Position numbers and translations under genes: made by a program
The notes under the pieces: model-generated
Told to the model about the DNA's origin: nothing
Databases searched by the model: none
Seen by the model: the letters and a program-made list of their open reading frames with translations, nothing else
Shown: positions 18,100 through 28,272 of the stretch, in pieces
Layout: every line of letters begins with the position of its first letter
Position numbering within the stretch: position 1 is the first letter of the stretch
NCBI GenBank assembly: GCA_902586855.1
Contig: CACIIZ010000003.1
Location: 1 to 60,866, forward strand
Reading direction: 5' to 3'
Source: an uncultured Alphaproteobacteria bacterium
GTDB taxonomy: Bacteria > Pseudomonadota > Alphaproteobacteria > Rhodobacterales > Rhodobacteraceae
Length of the DNA stretch: 60,866 bases

Positions 18100-19404
18100 T
18101 TAATCGAAGGCAATCAATTTACCAGATCTCGTAACTACAAATAATTTGCTGTGCGCTGCATAAGGACGGTATAATGCAGGAGACCTGAAATAAAAATCTT
18201 CCACCTGTGTACCAGTCACTGGGTCAAATTTTCTTAGCCTACCATCAGTACCAGTTATCCAAATATAATTACCAGCCAAGGTAGGCCCAAAATACCTATT
18301 CTTATTCCCATTTTTTCTTTCTATTAAGCGACTCCAGACGATCTCGCCTGTACTCTCGTTTATTCTTACCAATTCACCCGATGAAGAAACAATAAATAAA
18401 AAACCGCCAGCGATTAGAGGAGTGCTCTGACTCCCAATAGGTAGTTGCCAAATTTGGCTACCATTCCTCGCATTTAAAGCTAACAACTGACCCGAAATGC
18501 TTACTATAAAAACCTTTCCCGACTTAAGTAAAGGACTTCCACCAAAGTCGCCAATTATGGACTGAGCATCTCCCTTTTTAGCACTGCCAAATGATTCTTT
18601 CCAAATCTCTGAGCCATTTGAAGATCTCACAACTCGTAAAATGCCCGCGCTAAAGGGTAAAAATACCTTGCCAGAAGAGGCCGCAGGGGCTGATCCCTTA
18701 CCCATCACTGTCGAGCGCGTAGCTCCCTCCAAGGTCCAAAGAATTTTCCCTTCTAGGGTCATCGCCACAGCCAAATCATTTGAAGTGACTGAGTAAAGCC
18801 TTTTATCCTTGATAACAGGTGCTCCCCTGAAAGGTGAATCAAATTTCTGACGCCAAAGTATCGAACCTTTAGACTTATCTAAAGATATAATCTCGCCATA
18901 TCCTGTCAAAGCAAACAAACTATCCCCATAAACTGCTAAGCCACCACTATATTGGCTATATTGCCGACCCTCTGTTTCAGGAACTAGGTTAGTCGCCCAA
19001 ATCGTCTTACCTGTTAAGTCAAATGCCACAAGATTTGCTTGTCCGTCTAAAACAAAAATATTTTTTTCAGTGATCACTGGAGCTGAAAGATTACCACCTC
19101 TCAAAACTGAAGTTTCCCAAGCTTTTACAATTGATCCACTAAAGGTTGCATGAATAAAATGATGCGTTGGACCATTATCCACTTGGTGAATTCTTACAAC
19201 TTTCTGAGGTTTTGATAGGCTTATCTTTTTACCCTTATAATCGAGGTATTTAGCAACTGGATCTGTGTAAATTTCTTGCCGCTCACCCGAAAGCTTGTTT
19301 TCATTCAAGCACCCTGTTGTTTGCATACAAAAAAGGCAAACTATTACAAATTTTTTTAGGTTTCCTTTATTAGAAGACCTAACTAGCATTTTAAATCGTA
19401 TCAT
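18100..19404 (-). CDS. bamB: Outer membrane assembly lipoprotein BamB-like beta-propeller
   Basis: A PQQ-repeat beta-propeller of the BamB family that supports the BamA beta-barrel insertion machine on the periplasmic face of the outer membrane. An N-terminal signal ending in MQTTGC supplies a (somewhat weak) lipobox. Propeller repeats of the type VFLPFSAGILRVVRSSNGSE and LLALNARNGSQIWQLPIG fill residues about 70-434. An in-frame ATG five codons after the first could also serve as start. The order TPR protein-bamB-der is common in alphaproteobacteria and in E. coli (yfgM-bamB-der). Confidence 0.87.
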   Translation of the reverse strand: MIRFKMLVRSSNKGNLKKFVIVCLFCMQTTGCLNENKLSGERQEIYTDPVAKYLDYKGKKISLSKPQKVVRIHQVDNGPTHHFIHATFSGSIVKAWETSVLRGGNLSAPVITEKNIFVLDGQANLVAFDLTGKTIWATNLVPETEGRQYSQYSGGLAVYGDSLFALTGYGEIISLDKSKGSILWRQKFDSPFRGAPVIKDKRLYSVTSNDLAVAMTLEGKILWTLEGATRSTVMGKGSAPAASSGKVFLPFSAGILRVVRSSNGSEIWKESFGSAKKGDAQSIIGDFGGSPLLKSGKVFIVSISGQLLALNARNGSQIWQLPIGSQSTPLIAGGFLFIVSSSGELVRINESTGEIVWSRLIERKNGNKNRYFGPTLAGNYIWITGTDGRLRKFDPVTGTQVEDFYFRSPALYRPYAAHSKLFVVTRSGKLIAFD

Positions 19405-19422
19405 AAGAAATCAATCAAAAAA

Positions 19423-20070
19423 TTAATTAGAATCTATTTTATCCTGGATTATTCTCTTCAGATTCTCAATTCTTGAGGTTATGCCAGCGGCAACTGTCAT
19501 ATCAGCTTCAATCAAATTAATCTCGTTTAAGGCTTCAACAAAATACTTTTCCCCTAAAAGCAAATCTATTTTGGCTTCAATAGCTAAAAATCGGTAAGGC
19601 CTGTCAGGTCCAGAAAGGATATTTAAGACATTCATTTTTTCATCATAATCTGCATCAGATAGATAAAAACTATATAGCAAGGCCAAATCTTTTAAAGCCA
19701 TCGGCAAATCTTCATCATAGGCCACATCCAACAAGTATGCCTGCTTTTCCAAACTAAAATTACCAGAAAGTAAGAACTCAGGGTTCAGTATTGCCAAAGA
19801 TTTACCAGGTAAATCCTTGTCTAAATAGGAAAAATATGCCTCCAAACTTTCATCTTGAGAAAAATTTTGTAAAATTTCTCTCAGAGCATCTCCATTACTT
19901 TCGGCAACTGTTCTCTCTTGAATCTTCCTCCATTCATTTATTCCTGCACCACCCACCAGAAGCAAAATTAGACAGAAACCAATCCACCAATATTTACGAA
20001 ATAGTCCAAATAACCTATCCCTTCGGACTTCCTCACTGACTTCCTGAATAAATGACTCATTTGAACTCAA
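19423..20070 (-). CDS. YfgM-like membrane-anchored TPR protein
   Basis: A 215-residue protein with a cytosolic N-terminus (EVSEEVRRDRLFGLFRKYWW), one membrane helix at about residues 27-44 and a helical periplasmic domain. This architecture matches the TPR_21/YfgM family, an ancillary SecYEG partner linked to periplasmic chaperones. The start is a TTG with AAGG about 8 nt upstream; no better ATG exists at the N-terminus. First gene of the bamB-der operon. Confidence 0.78.
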   Translation of the reverse strand: MSSNESFIQEVSEEVRRDRLFGLFRKYWWIGFCLILLLVGGAGINEWRKIQERTVAESNGDALREILQNFSQDESLEAYFSYLDKDLPGKSLAILNPEFLLSGNFSLEKQAYLLDVAYDEDLPMALKDLALLYSFYLSDADYDEKMNVLNILSGPDRPYRFLAIEAKIDLLLGEKYFVEALNEINLIEADMTVAAGITSRIENLKRIIQDKIDSN

Positions 20071-20158
20071 TGGTTTAACCTTTTTCTTGTTCTGGATTAT
20101 CTTTATACTGACTTATTAGAATAAAAAAAATAAAACTTGCTTTTCCTCTAGCATTTGT

Positions 20159-20186
20159 AGGATAACACCCCAAATGTTATTGTCAA
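20159..20186 (-). promoter_or_regulatory. Candidate promoter of the yfgM-like-bamB-der operon
   Basis: On the minus strand, TTGACA (20181-20186) and TATCCT (20159-20164) are 16 bp apart, with a perfect -35 box. The gap to the TTG start at 20070 would leave a leader of about 80 nt. The same 259-bp gap must also hold the plus-strand promoter of the RND operon, which I could not place. Confidence 0.5.
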
Positions 20187-20329
20187 AAGTGTTACACCCC
20201 CATTTGCTGGTTTGTCTACCAGATAATTAGTTGCCTGAGCAAGAAAAATTACGAAAAAACTGCCTAGTTCATAAAACTCCATAAAAAACTCAAGCATTCT
20301 ATTAGAAATTTAATATTAACGAGGAACAG

Positions 20330-21430
20330 ATGCGTGTAGTCTCATTACTTTTAGCGATCATTGTCTGCTTTAGCCTGTATTTCTTGATCATTGATCGTCA
20401 AACCCTCGTTTTATACTTGAAGACAATAATGACCGATCAAGAAGAATTGCAGGATGATGATCCCAAAAAGGTGGAAGTTACAGAAAGTTCATTCCCGCAT
20501 GTGATCATTAATAAATCAGAAGCAATAGAAGCTACCAATATGCTTGTCCTGCGAGGTCAAACTGAAGCTATAAGAAAGGTGGAGGTAAGATCTGAAGTTA
20601 GTGGAGCTGTGATTTCAGATCCACGTCCTAAGGGATCCAGAATTCGAACTGGTGAAACTCTCTGCGAATTAGCTGCCGGAACAAGGTTTGTAACTCTAAG
20701 TGAAGCCAAAGTAAGACTTTTAGAAGCAGAAAAAAAGGCAAAAGTTGTTCAATCACTTGGAGAAAAAGGCTATAGCACTGAAACTAGTAATCTTACACAA
20801 AAGACACTTTTGGAAGCCGCAAGAGCGGCATTGGCTAAAGCAGAGTATGAAATTTCCAAACTGGTAATTCAGGCCCCGTTTGCTGGATTATTGGAAAATA
20901 ATACGGCTGAACTTGGTAGTTACCTGAACCGCGGGTCACTCTGTGGAACTATTATTGACTTGTCAAAAATAAGGCTTATTGGTTACGTACCAGAGGTTAA
21001 GATCCGACAAATTTCAGTAGGTGCTTACGCGTCAGGAAAAACAGTATCTGGAATGGAAACCAATGGAGTTGTGAGCTTTATTTCGAAACAAGCTGACCCT
21101 ATAACAAAAACATTCCAAGTAGAAATCACAGCGGAAAATTCTGATTTAAAGATACGTGATGGTGAGACAGTTGAGATTGCCATAGATTTGGAATCTGATA
21201 CAGCACATTTGTTACCACAATCGGTATTGACTTTAAACGATGACGGTACTTTAGGAATAAGAGCAGTGCTCAATGGAGTCGTTAAATTCTACAAAGTCAA
21301 TATTCTGAGAGATCAAGTGAATGGTTTGCTTTTAACAGGGCTACCTAATAAAATTGATGTTATTACGGTAGGTCAAGAATTTGTATTAGATGGTCAAAAA
21401 GTTAATGTTACTTACGAGAATAATGAATGA
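20330..21430 (+). CDS. RND efflux periplasmic adaptor subunit
   Basis: A HlyD/AcrA-type membrane fusion protein of 366 residues linking an RND pump to the outer-membrane channel. It has an N-terminal membrane anchor (residues about 4-21), a split lipoyl/barrel-sandwich domain (RGQTEAIRKVEVRSEVSGAV and LVIQAPFAGLLENN), a short coiled-coil hairpin at about 125-170 and beta-barrel and membrane-proximal domains. No lipobox is present. SD GAGGAAC precedes the ATG. Its stop overlaps the permease start (ATGA), so the pair is coupled. No outer-membrane TolC-like gene is adjacent. Substrates cannot be read from the sequence. Confidence 0.9.
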   Translation: MRVVSLLLAIIVCFSLYFLIIDRQTLVLYLKTIMTDQEELQDDDPKKVEVTESSFPHVIINKSEAIEATNMLVLRGQTEAIRKVEVRSEVSGAVISDPRPKGSRIRTGETLCELAAGTRFVTLSEAKVRLLEAEKKAKVVQSLGEKGYSTETSNLTQKTLLEAARAALAKAEYEISKLVIQAPFAGLLENNTAELGSYLNRGSLCGTIIDLSKIRLIGYVPEVKIRQISVGAYASGKTVSGMETNGVVSFISKQADPITKTFQVEITAENSDLKIRDGETVEIAIDLESDTAHLLPQSVLTLNDDGTLGIRAVLNGVVKFYKVNILRDQVNGLLLTGLPNKIDVITVGQEFVLDGQKVNVTYENNE

Positions 21431-24400
21431 AACAAATAGTGGATTGGGCTGTCCAAAGAGCTCGAATGGTTTTATTTTTTGTGGTGCTATCTTTAGTTGC
21501 TGGGATCTATTCCTATATTAATCTCCCAAAGGAGGGTGAACCAGATATAGAAATTCCCGTAGTTTTTATATCAGTACCATTTCAGGGCATTTCTGCGGAA
21601 GATAGTGAGGCATTACTTGTTAAACCTCTGGAGCAAGAGCTATCTGAATTAAAAGGTTTAAAGAAAATTTCCTCAACAGCTGCTGAAGGCTATGCTGGAG
21701 TAGCTTTAGAATTTGATTACAATTGGAATCGTGAGGCTGCTTTAGCTGATATTAGAGACAAAGCGAATAAGGCTGAAAGCAAATTTCCAGATGGTGCAGA
21801 GAAATATTCAATAAATGAAATCAATTTCTCTGAATTCCCAATAGTTATTGTCACAGTATCTGGGAATGTTCCAGAAAGAACTTTGACTCGAGTGTCAAAA
21901 GATCTTCAGGATGTAATAGAAAGTGTTCCAAATGTGCTTGAGACTGGGTTATCAGGAGTTCGAGATGAAATGGTGGAGGTTCTGATAGACCCCCTGAAAC
22001 TCGAGCTATATAATGTTACCGCAGGTGAATTATATTCGGTAGTAAATAATAACAACCAACTCATTGCAGCAGGAGATGTTGAAGTAGGTTCAGGCGCATA
22101 TTCCATTAAAATCCCCTCAAGTTTTAAATCAACCAGAGATGTCTATGATCTACCCATTAAGATTAATGGGGATAGATTAATAAGACTAGGGGATATTGCT
22201 GAGATCAAACTGACTTTCAAAGATAGATTTGGAATGGCTCGTTTTAATGGTCAACCAACTATGGCGATTCAGGTGGTGAAAAGAAAAGGATCAAATTTAA
22301 TACAGACAGTTGAAGACGTCAAAAATATAGTTATTAATCACACAGAATCTTGGCCGTTAGCACTCAAAAATAATGTCAAAGTAAATTTTTCTTTGGACAA
22401 TTCTAAGCAAGTCAAAGGCATGGTTGACTCTTTAGAGTCAGCTGTTTTAACAGCCATAGCACTTGTAATGATTGTGGTATTGGCTTCTTTAGGAACACGG
22501 TCAGCTATCCTAGTTGGTTTTGCGATCCCTACCTCGTTTATGCTAACCTTTGCTTTCCTTGCTGTATTCGACATTTCCGTATCTAATATTGTAATGTTTG
22601 GTCTCATACTGGCCGTGGGAATGCTTGTTGATGGCGCTATTATTGTTGTCGAGTATGCCGATAAAGAAATAAGAAAAAATGTTGGACCAATGAGAGCCTA
22701 CACTGCAGCGGCCAAAAGAATGTTTTGGCCCATAATTTCTTCCACCGCCACGACCCTATGTGCATTCTTGCCAATGCTATTCTGGCCTGGGGTAGCAGGC
22801 CAATTTATGGGGAACTTACCTCTCACGATCATATTCGTTTTGTCCGCATCACTCGTTGTAGTCTTGATATATTTACCTGTTGTTGGAGGAGTTTCTGGGA
22901 GATTCTCTCGAAACATCAATAGATTGGCAAGAAAATTACAAGTCAGATTTTCATTCTCAATGAGATTATTATTTTTCTGTGGTTTTACGGTCGTCACTCT
23001 TGCCACAACTTTGTTAGTTCTAAAAACACTTTTTGTGGACGAAAATAATTTCTTAACCATGGTTTATGTGTTTCTTTTTATGATTGAGTGCGCCATTTTA
23101 TCAGTTCTGCTTTCAGCCTTTGAGAAAACTTCAGCCAAAGAAGGAAATGATGATTCTTATGCCAGAAACTCTACTGGAAAACTGGTATACTTTTTGGTGG
23201 GGAATCCCATAATGCCCGTGGTAACAATAATAGCTTGTATATTTTTACTATTTTCTATCTTCAAGATTTATCAAGAAAATAATAAGGGGGTCGAATTTTT
23301 TGTGTCAACGGAATTTGACCAAGCTTTAGCTCACGTTAGAGCTAGAGGAAATCTATCTGTTAGAGAAAAAGATAGGCTTGTAAGAATGGTAGAGCAAGAA
23401 ATCCTAGGGATTGAAGGCGTGGAAGCTGTATTTGCTTTTACGGGTCCTGGAGGTTTCACGAATGCCGACGGACTAGGAGACTCTAAACCTAGTGACACTG
23501 TCGGAGGAATTCAGATAGAGTTGGCATCATGGGACAAAAGACGGCCAGGAAAGATAATCATCAATGAAATCAATGAAAAGCTCAAAAGTTTACCCGGCGT
23601 TAAAGCTCAAATCTCAGAGCAAATAAGAGGACCTTCATCTCCAAAACCGATATTTATCCGAGTGTCTGGGAACGAGAGGGATAAATTATTGGCTGCTACA
23701 GAGATTATAAGAAATCGATTAAACTCCAATCCTTCCTTAAAAGATGTTGGGGACACCCGACCCTTGCCAGGTATAGATTGGCAATTTGATGTTAACGTAG
23801 AAGCAGCTGGTCGCTATGGAACCGACGTTTCAACCATTGGAGGAGTAATTCAATTAGTAACGAAGGGAATCAATCTAGGCACTATGCGAACAGAAAGCTC
23901 CGATGAAGAACTTGAGATACGAGTTAGATTTCCTGAAAAAGACCGCTTATTGTCTACCATTGATAATTTAAAAATCCGAACTAGTTTAGGATTGGTTCCG
24001 ATTTCAAATCTGCTTAACAGAAAACCTGTTCCCAAAATAGATAATATTGCGAGAGTAGATAAATCTAGAGTTTTTGACATATCAGCAGGTGTGATCGAAG
24101 GTGCAAATGCAAACCAAGAACTGCAAGAACTAGAGAAATGGCTTAGATCAGACAAGCCTTTACCCAAAGGGGTAAATTGGGAATTCACCGGAGAAGCAAA
24201 TGACCAAGCAGAAAGTCAAGCCTTTCTAGGTATAGCGTTTACCGGTGCCTTAGGTTTAATGTTCGTAATTCTCTTAGCTCAGTTTAACAGCTTTTATAAT
24301 TCAGTACTGGTACTTTTGGCTGTAGTCATGTCTACGGGCGGGGTACTCCTTGGTATGCTAATAATGGGACAAACATTTTCAGTAATTATGACAGGGACTG

Positions 24401-24810
24401 GTATCGTTGCACTAGCTGGTATTGTTGTGAATAACAATATTGTTCTCATAGACACCTATCAGCAATACAATCAGTCAATGAATACAATTGAAGCAATAGT
24501 AAGGACAGTAGAGGATAGAATAAGACCAGTATTGCTTACTACCATAACGACCATGGCTGGCCTGGCACCGATGATGTTTGGTTTGTCTTTGGATTTTCAA
24601 CAAGGCGGTTACACCTTGAATGAGCCAACAGTAACCTGGTGGAAGCAGCTAGCTACTGCTATTGTGTTTGGACTGGGTTTTGCCACTATTCTAACCCTGC
24701 TCCTCACACCAACAATGTTAGCAATAAGATACTGGAGCAGCCAATTCTTTACTAATATCACAAAGGCTCTTAACCGCAAAATTACCAGGAATACTGCTAC
24801 TGCTGATTAG
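21427..24810 (+). CDS. RND efflux transporter permease with extra helices
   Basis: An inner-membrane proton-driven exporter of the AcrB/HAE-1 superfamily. At 1,127 residues it exceeds the usual 1,020-1,050. The proton-relay segment AVGMLVDGAIIVVEY (Asp402) in helix 4 and the porter-domain halves are conserved. Between the sixth and seventh canonical helices, about residues 505-585, there is an insertion with two additional predicted helices (about 512-536 and 541-565) and an acidic linker. The downstream half continues normally with LVYFLVGNPIMPVVTIIACI. The gene ends 23 bp before the convergent ABC exporter gene. Confidence 0.92.
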   Translation: MKQIVDWAVQRARMVLFFVVLSLVAGIYSYINLPKEGEPDIEIPVVFISVPFQGISAEDSEALLVKPLEQELSELKGLKKISSTAAEGYAGVALEFDYNWNREAALADIRDKANKAESKFPDGAEKYSINEINFSEFPIVIVTVSGNVPERTLTRVSKDLQDVIESVPNVLETGLSGVRDEMVEVLIDPLKLELYNVTAGELYSVVNNNNQLIAAGDVEVGSGAYSIKIPSSFKSTRDVYDLPIKINGDRLIRLGDIAEIKLTFKDRFGMARFNGQPTMAIQVVKRKGSNLIQTVEDVKNIVINHTESWPLALKNNVKVNFSLDNSKQVKGMVDSLESAVLTAIALVMIVVLASLGTRSAILVGFAIPTSFMLTFAFLAVFDISVSNIVMFGLILAVGMLVDGAIIVVEYADKEIRKNVGPMRAYTAAAKRMFWPIISSTATTLCAFLPMLFWPGVAGQFMGNLPLTIIFVLSASLVVVLIYLPVVGGVSGRFSRNINRLARKLQVRFSFSMRLLFFCGFTVVTLATTLLVLKTLFVDENNFLTMVYVFLFMIECAILSVLLSAFEKTSAKEGNDDSYARNSTGKLVYFLVGNPIMPVVTIIACIFLLFSIFKIYQENNKGVEFFVSTEFDQALAHVRARGNLSVREKDRLVRMVEQEILGIEGVEAVFAFTGPGGFTNADGLGDSKPSDTVGGIQIELASWDKRRPGKIIINEINEKLKSLPGVKAQISEQIRGPSSPKPIFIRVSGNERDKLLAATEIIRNRLNSNPSLKDVGDTRPLPGIDWQFDVNVEAAGRYGTDVSTIGGVIQLVTKGINLGTMRTESSDEELEIRVRFPEKDRLLSTIDNLKIRTSLGLVPISNLLNRKPVPKIDNIARVDKSRVFDISAGVIEGANANQELQELEKWLRSDKPLPKGVNWEFTGEANDQAESQAFLGIAFTGALGLMFVILLAQFNSFYNSVLVLLAVVMSTGGVLLGMLIMGQTFSVIMTGTGIVALAGIVVNNNIVLIDTYQQYNQSMNTIEAIVRTVEDRIRPVLLTTITTMAGLAPMMFGLSLDFQQGGYTLNEPTVTWWKQLATAIVFGLGFATILTLLLTPTMLAIRYWSSQFFTNITKALNRKITRNTATAD

Positions 24811-24833
24811 ATGTCCTTCGCAGTCCAACAATC

Positions 24834-26660
24834 TTAGCACGTCCGTTTTCTGTCAACTGCTTGATTCTGCCAAAGTGATTGATACACCCCGTTTATGGCC
24901 AATAAGTCTTGATGAGTACCCTGCTCGACTATTTCACCAGAGTCTAAAACCAAGATCCTATCAACGTCTGTAATAGCAGACAACCGATGAGAAATAATAA
25001 TCATTGCTGTGTCACGTTTTTTTTGTCGCAGATTATCAAGGACTTTCTTTTCTGTTGAATAATCTAAAGAGGATGTAGCTTCATCCAACAGTAAAACCGA
25101 ACAATTTTTCAAAATAGTTCTTGCAATACCTATCCGTTGTTTCTCTCCACCCGAAAGCTTTAATCCTCTCTCTCCCACTAAGGTTGTGTAACCTTCAGGT
25201 AGCGCATTTATAAAATCATCAAGCCCAGCGTCGCGTGAAGCAGAACGAACTTCTTCAAAACTAGCATCTTGGTTAGCATACTGGATATTGTATAAGATCG
25301 TGTCATTAAAAAGGACTGTATCCTGAGGAACAACACCAACTTGTTCATGTATAGAGGCTTGTGTGACATCACTTAATCGCTGATTATCAATAAAAATGCC
25401 CCCCTTGTCAGGATCATAAAACCTGAATAAGAGTCTGGCAATTGTGGACTTGCCACTTCCACTAAACCCAACAATCGCTATTTGGTCACCTTTACCAAAG
25501 GTTAAAGAGAAATTACTTAAAATTCGCCTGCTCGAATCATATGAAAAATCAACGTTTTTGAATTCAATCTTAGCATTCGAAATAACCAAAGGTACAGCAT
25601 CAATTTTGTCCTCAATTTCTATGGGATGATTCAAAAGGGAAAACATAGAACCTAAATCGACTAACGCTTGGCGAATTTCTCTATAAACAGTACCCAAGAA
25701 GTTTAATGGCATACTAAGCTGAATGATAATCGCGTTTAGACCAACAAAACCTCCTAGGGTTAGTTCTCCATTAATAACGCCCAACATTCCCAATATCATC
25801 ACACTAAGTAAACCCATGGTAATGATTACAGATTGTCCAAAATTTAAGAGTGCTAAACTTACTCCTGTTTTTACTGCAGCATCTTGGTACTTTTTCCTAG
25901 ATACATCATACCTCTGTATTTCATATCTCTGGGCATTAAAATACTTAACCGTTTCATAATTGAGCAATCCGTCAATGGCCTTTTGATTTGAATCTGCATC
26001 ATATTGATTCATCTTTTTTCTTATAGCAACTCGCCATTCAGTGATTTTGAAAGTAAATATGACATATATGACTAGGGCTACAGTAATAAAAATTGTGTAA
26101 CTGAAATCATACCGATAAACTAATAAAAAAATTACTAAGAAAAATTCAACTAGCAACGGAATCACATTGAAAAAAAGAAATCGAAGAAGAAACTCTGTAC
26201 CAATTACCCCCCTTTCTACTACACGACTTATTGCACCTGTTTTCCTAGTTAGATGAAACCTTAAGGACAAAGAGTGTATGTGATCGAAAGTTCTTAATGC
26301 TATGAGCCTTAAAGCATTCTGTCCAACAACAGAAAATACCGCATCTCTAAGCTGAGTAAATCCAATGCTAAGGATCCTAAGAACATTATAAACTATTATC
26401 AATCCCAATGACCCAAATCCCAACACAAGATAAGGATTGGGATCCTCTGTTCCAGAACTAAAAGAATCCACTACCCAAATCAAACTCACAGGTATTAGAA
26501 CAGTAAAAACCTTTGCAAGAATTAAGGAGGTAAAAGCCAAAACCACACGTATTCGGTACGCTAGATTATCTTTAGGCCAAAGAAACGGCGTCAAATTCTT
26601 GATTATGGATATATTAGCATTTCTATCGTCGGTAGTTTTTTTCACTATTAAACCGTACAA
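24834..26660 (-). CDS. Atm1/HMT1-like ABC exporter (fused membrane and ATPase)
   Basis: A 608-residue half-size exporter. Six membrane helices fill residues about 35-330 and a nucleotide-binding domain follows from about 365: Walker A GFSGSGKS, signature LSGGEKQRIGIAR, Walker B VLLLDEATSSLD and switch His in ISHRLSAI. Similarity to Atm1-type proteins is indicated by the N-terminal PFLWPKDN and TRKTGAISRVVERGVIGTEF, typical of mitochondrial Atm1 and alphaproteobacterial homologues that export glutathione-linked sulfur or metal species. The start is a TTG; a GTG five codons later is an equal candidate. The substrate is inferred from family only. Confidence 0.87.
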   Translation of the reverse strand: MYGLIVKKTTDDRNANISIIKNLTPFLWPKDNLAYRIRVVLAFTSLILAKVFTVLIPVSLIWVVDSFSSGTEDPNPYLVLGFGSLGLIIVYNVLRILSIGFTQLRDAVFSVVGQNALRLIALRTFDHIHSLSLRFHLTRKTGAISRVVERGVIGTEFLLRFLFFNVIPLLVEFFLVIFLLVYRYDFSYTIFITVALVIYVIFTFKITEWRVAIRKKMNQYDADSNQKAIDGLLNYETVKYFNAQRYEIQRYDVSRKKYQDAAVKTGVSLALLNFGQSVIITMGLLSVMILGMLGVINGELTLGGFVGLNAIIIQLSMPLNFLGTVYREIRQALVDLGSMFSLLNHPIEIEDKIDAVPLVISNAKIEFKNVDFSYDSSRRILSNFSLTFGKGDQIAIVGFSGSGKSTIARLLFRFYDPDKGGIFIDNQRLSDVTQASIHEQVGVVPQDTVLFNDTILYNIQYANQDASFEEVRSASRDAGLDDFINALPEGYTTLVGERGLKLSGGEKQRIGIARTILKNCSVLLLDEATSSLDYSTEKKVLDNLRQKKRDTAMIIISHRLSAITDVDRILVLDSGEIVEQGTHQDLLAINGVYQSLWQNQAVDRKRTC

Positions 26661-26690
26661 AATAAAAGAGAACAGAAAAAAAAATTGAGA

Positions 26691-28187
26691 CTAATCTAAT
26701 AGCGAAAATACCTGCCCAGGATAAATAAGATCTGGATTTTTGATTAGATGATCATTTTTTTCATAAATTTCTAGATACATAATGCCCCTCCCATAAATGC
26801 GCCTGGCAATACGCCATAAGCTATTTCCTGGTTGAACAGTTATGGCGTCAGCAAAAATCTTATCCAATAGATCTTTTGGTTCTTGTTTAAAAGGAGACTC
26901 TATTCTGGACAAAACAGCGCCTTCACTATCCACCTCATCTAATCGGAGTGTATAAACCCCTGGGGTAACAATCCCCAGATCTACAGTCCAGCTTCCATCT
27001 TCCGCTGGGTCAATTTTGGTACGTAAGATATTATTCAAATATACAAAAACAGACATATCAGATCGGCATCGTCCATAAAGGATAGCGACACCTTCACTTG
27101 AATACCTAATTCTATCCAGAGAGACTTTTTCCACTTTTACCGGAAAAGGGTTTTGCTTAACTAACAAGTCATCTTCCGTAACTTCAACTATTGACAATGC
27201 ATTCAACTTTTCGTCATTTTTGGTTTTGCCCCCCTCTAACTGTTGAATCAGGCCTGGCAGTATGAAAAAGCTATTTGATGATACAACCCAAGCAGGATCA
27301 GAAGCTCCATGCGTATCCTTTAGCTCCTCCTGATTTTCATCTTTCGCATCTCTAGTTAGCAGCTTCAATTCCTGGGCATCATCCGAAGAGGATATTTGTC
27401 CAATAATCACAAAATTTCCATCCTCACTCGTCTCAGAGGTTCCCACAATCTCTGAGCCAATTCTTGCCTCTACAGAAGACTCTGGCTCTGCCTTACCCGC
27501 AATCACCGCAATGCCACTCTCATCAATCCTTAAAATATCAACTTTTGTCTGATTACTTTGCTGCTCCTTATCTCTATTTCCCCCCTTTAAAAGGAGGTTT
27601 CCAGATTTAAGATCCTTTGTCGTTTCAAGTTCCTCTGTGCTTTCATAATTCTTTGGCTCTAAAATATTAGCTGTTAGCTTATCGCTATCTTCCTCTTCTT
27701 CTTTCAAAATCTTGTCCGTACCTGTAAATTCCTGACTACTTTCAGTGTTTTTTGCCACCTCTATATTAGTTATATTTTTGTCTTTTTGGCTCTGCTTCGC
27801 CAGATCCTTATCTATATCAGCGTCGTCCACAATTAACTGATTCTTATTTAAAGCTGTCGCATCAAATTGCTCTTCTAAAACCTGAGGCTTCGGCAACTCC
27901 TTCCCATCAACTTTTTCTTCTGGCAAATCCTCATTCTTAAAGGAGGATGTCTCTATATTCGAAGTTACAACAGGGTCTATTTCAAGATCATCAGGCTTCG
28001 ACTCATTACTTACAGTAGCCGGTACTTTGCTATCATTTTTATTGATATCTTCCTCTATGGAACCCTTCTCAAACGGTTCATTTTCAAGAAGCGCTTTATC
28101 CACTACTAAATATATCACTAAGGACAGGAACCCTACCAAAATCACTAAAGCACCTGGCCATCCAAGCTTCATCAATATTTTATTCAT
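26691..28187 (-). CDS. Membrane-anchored LysM protein with Ig-like repeats
   Basis: A 498-residue envelope protein. A single membrane helix lies at residues about 10-30. A long acidic, Glu/Asp/Lys/Ser-rich and probably disordered stretch follows to about residue 215. Two Ig-like beta modules come next (around VIAGKAEPESSVEARIG and VAILYGRCRSDMSVFVYLNN), and a C-terminal LysM domain begins at VQPGNSLWRIARRIYG and ends at the stop. LysM binds peptidoglycan, so the protein probably spans the periplasm from the inner membrane to the wall. It is divergent from the LOG gene, an arrangement seen in other alphaproteobacteria. Its function is not known. Confidence 0.82.
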   Translation of the reverse strand: MNKILMKLGWPGALVILVGFLSLVIYLVVDKALLENEPFEKGSIEEDINKNDSKVPATVSNESKPDDLEIDPVVTSNIETSSFKNEDLPEEKVDGKELPKPQVLEEQFDATALNKNQLIVDDADIDKDLAKQSQKDKNITNIEVAKNTESSQEFTGTDKILKEEEEDSDKLTANILEPKNYESTEELETTKDLKSGNLLLKGGNRDKEQQSNQTKVDILRIDESGIAVIAGKAEPESSVEARIGSEIVGTSETSEDGNFVIIGQISSSDDAQELKLLTRDAKDENQEELKDTHGASDPAWVVSSNSFFILPGLIQQLEGGKTKNDEKLNALSIVEVTEDDLLVKQNPFPVKVEKVSLDRIRYSSEGVAILYGRCRSDMSVFVYLNNILRTKIDPAEDGSWTVDLGIVTPGVYTLRLDEVDSEGAVLSRIESPFKQEPKDLLDKIFADAITVQPGNSLWRIARRIYGRGIMYLEIYEKNDHLIKNPDLIYPGQVFSLLD

Positions 28188-28272
28188 AGTTTAGCAGAAA
28201 ACCCCATCCTCAACATGTTTCTGGAGTTAAGCACAACATTACGGTAACAGTAAATAAAAAAGGAAACCAATA

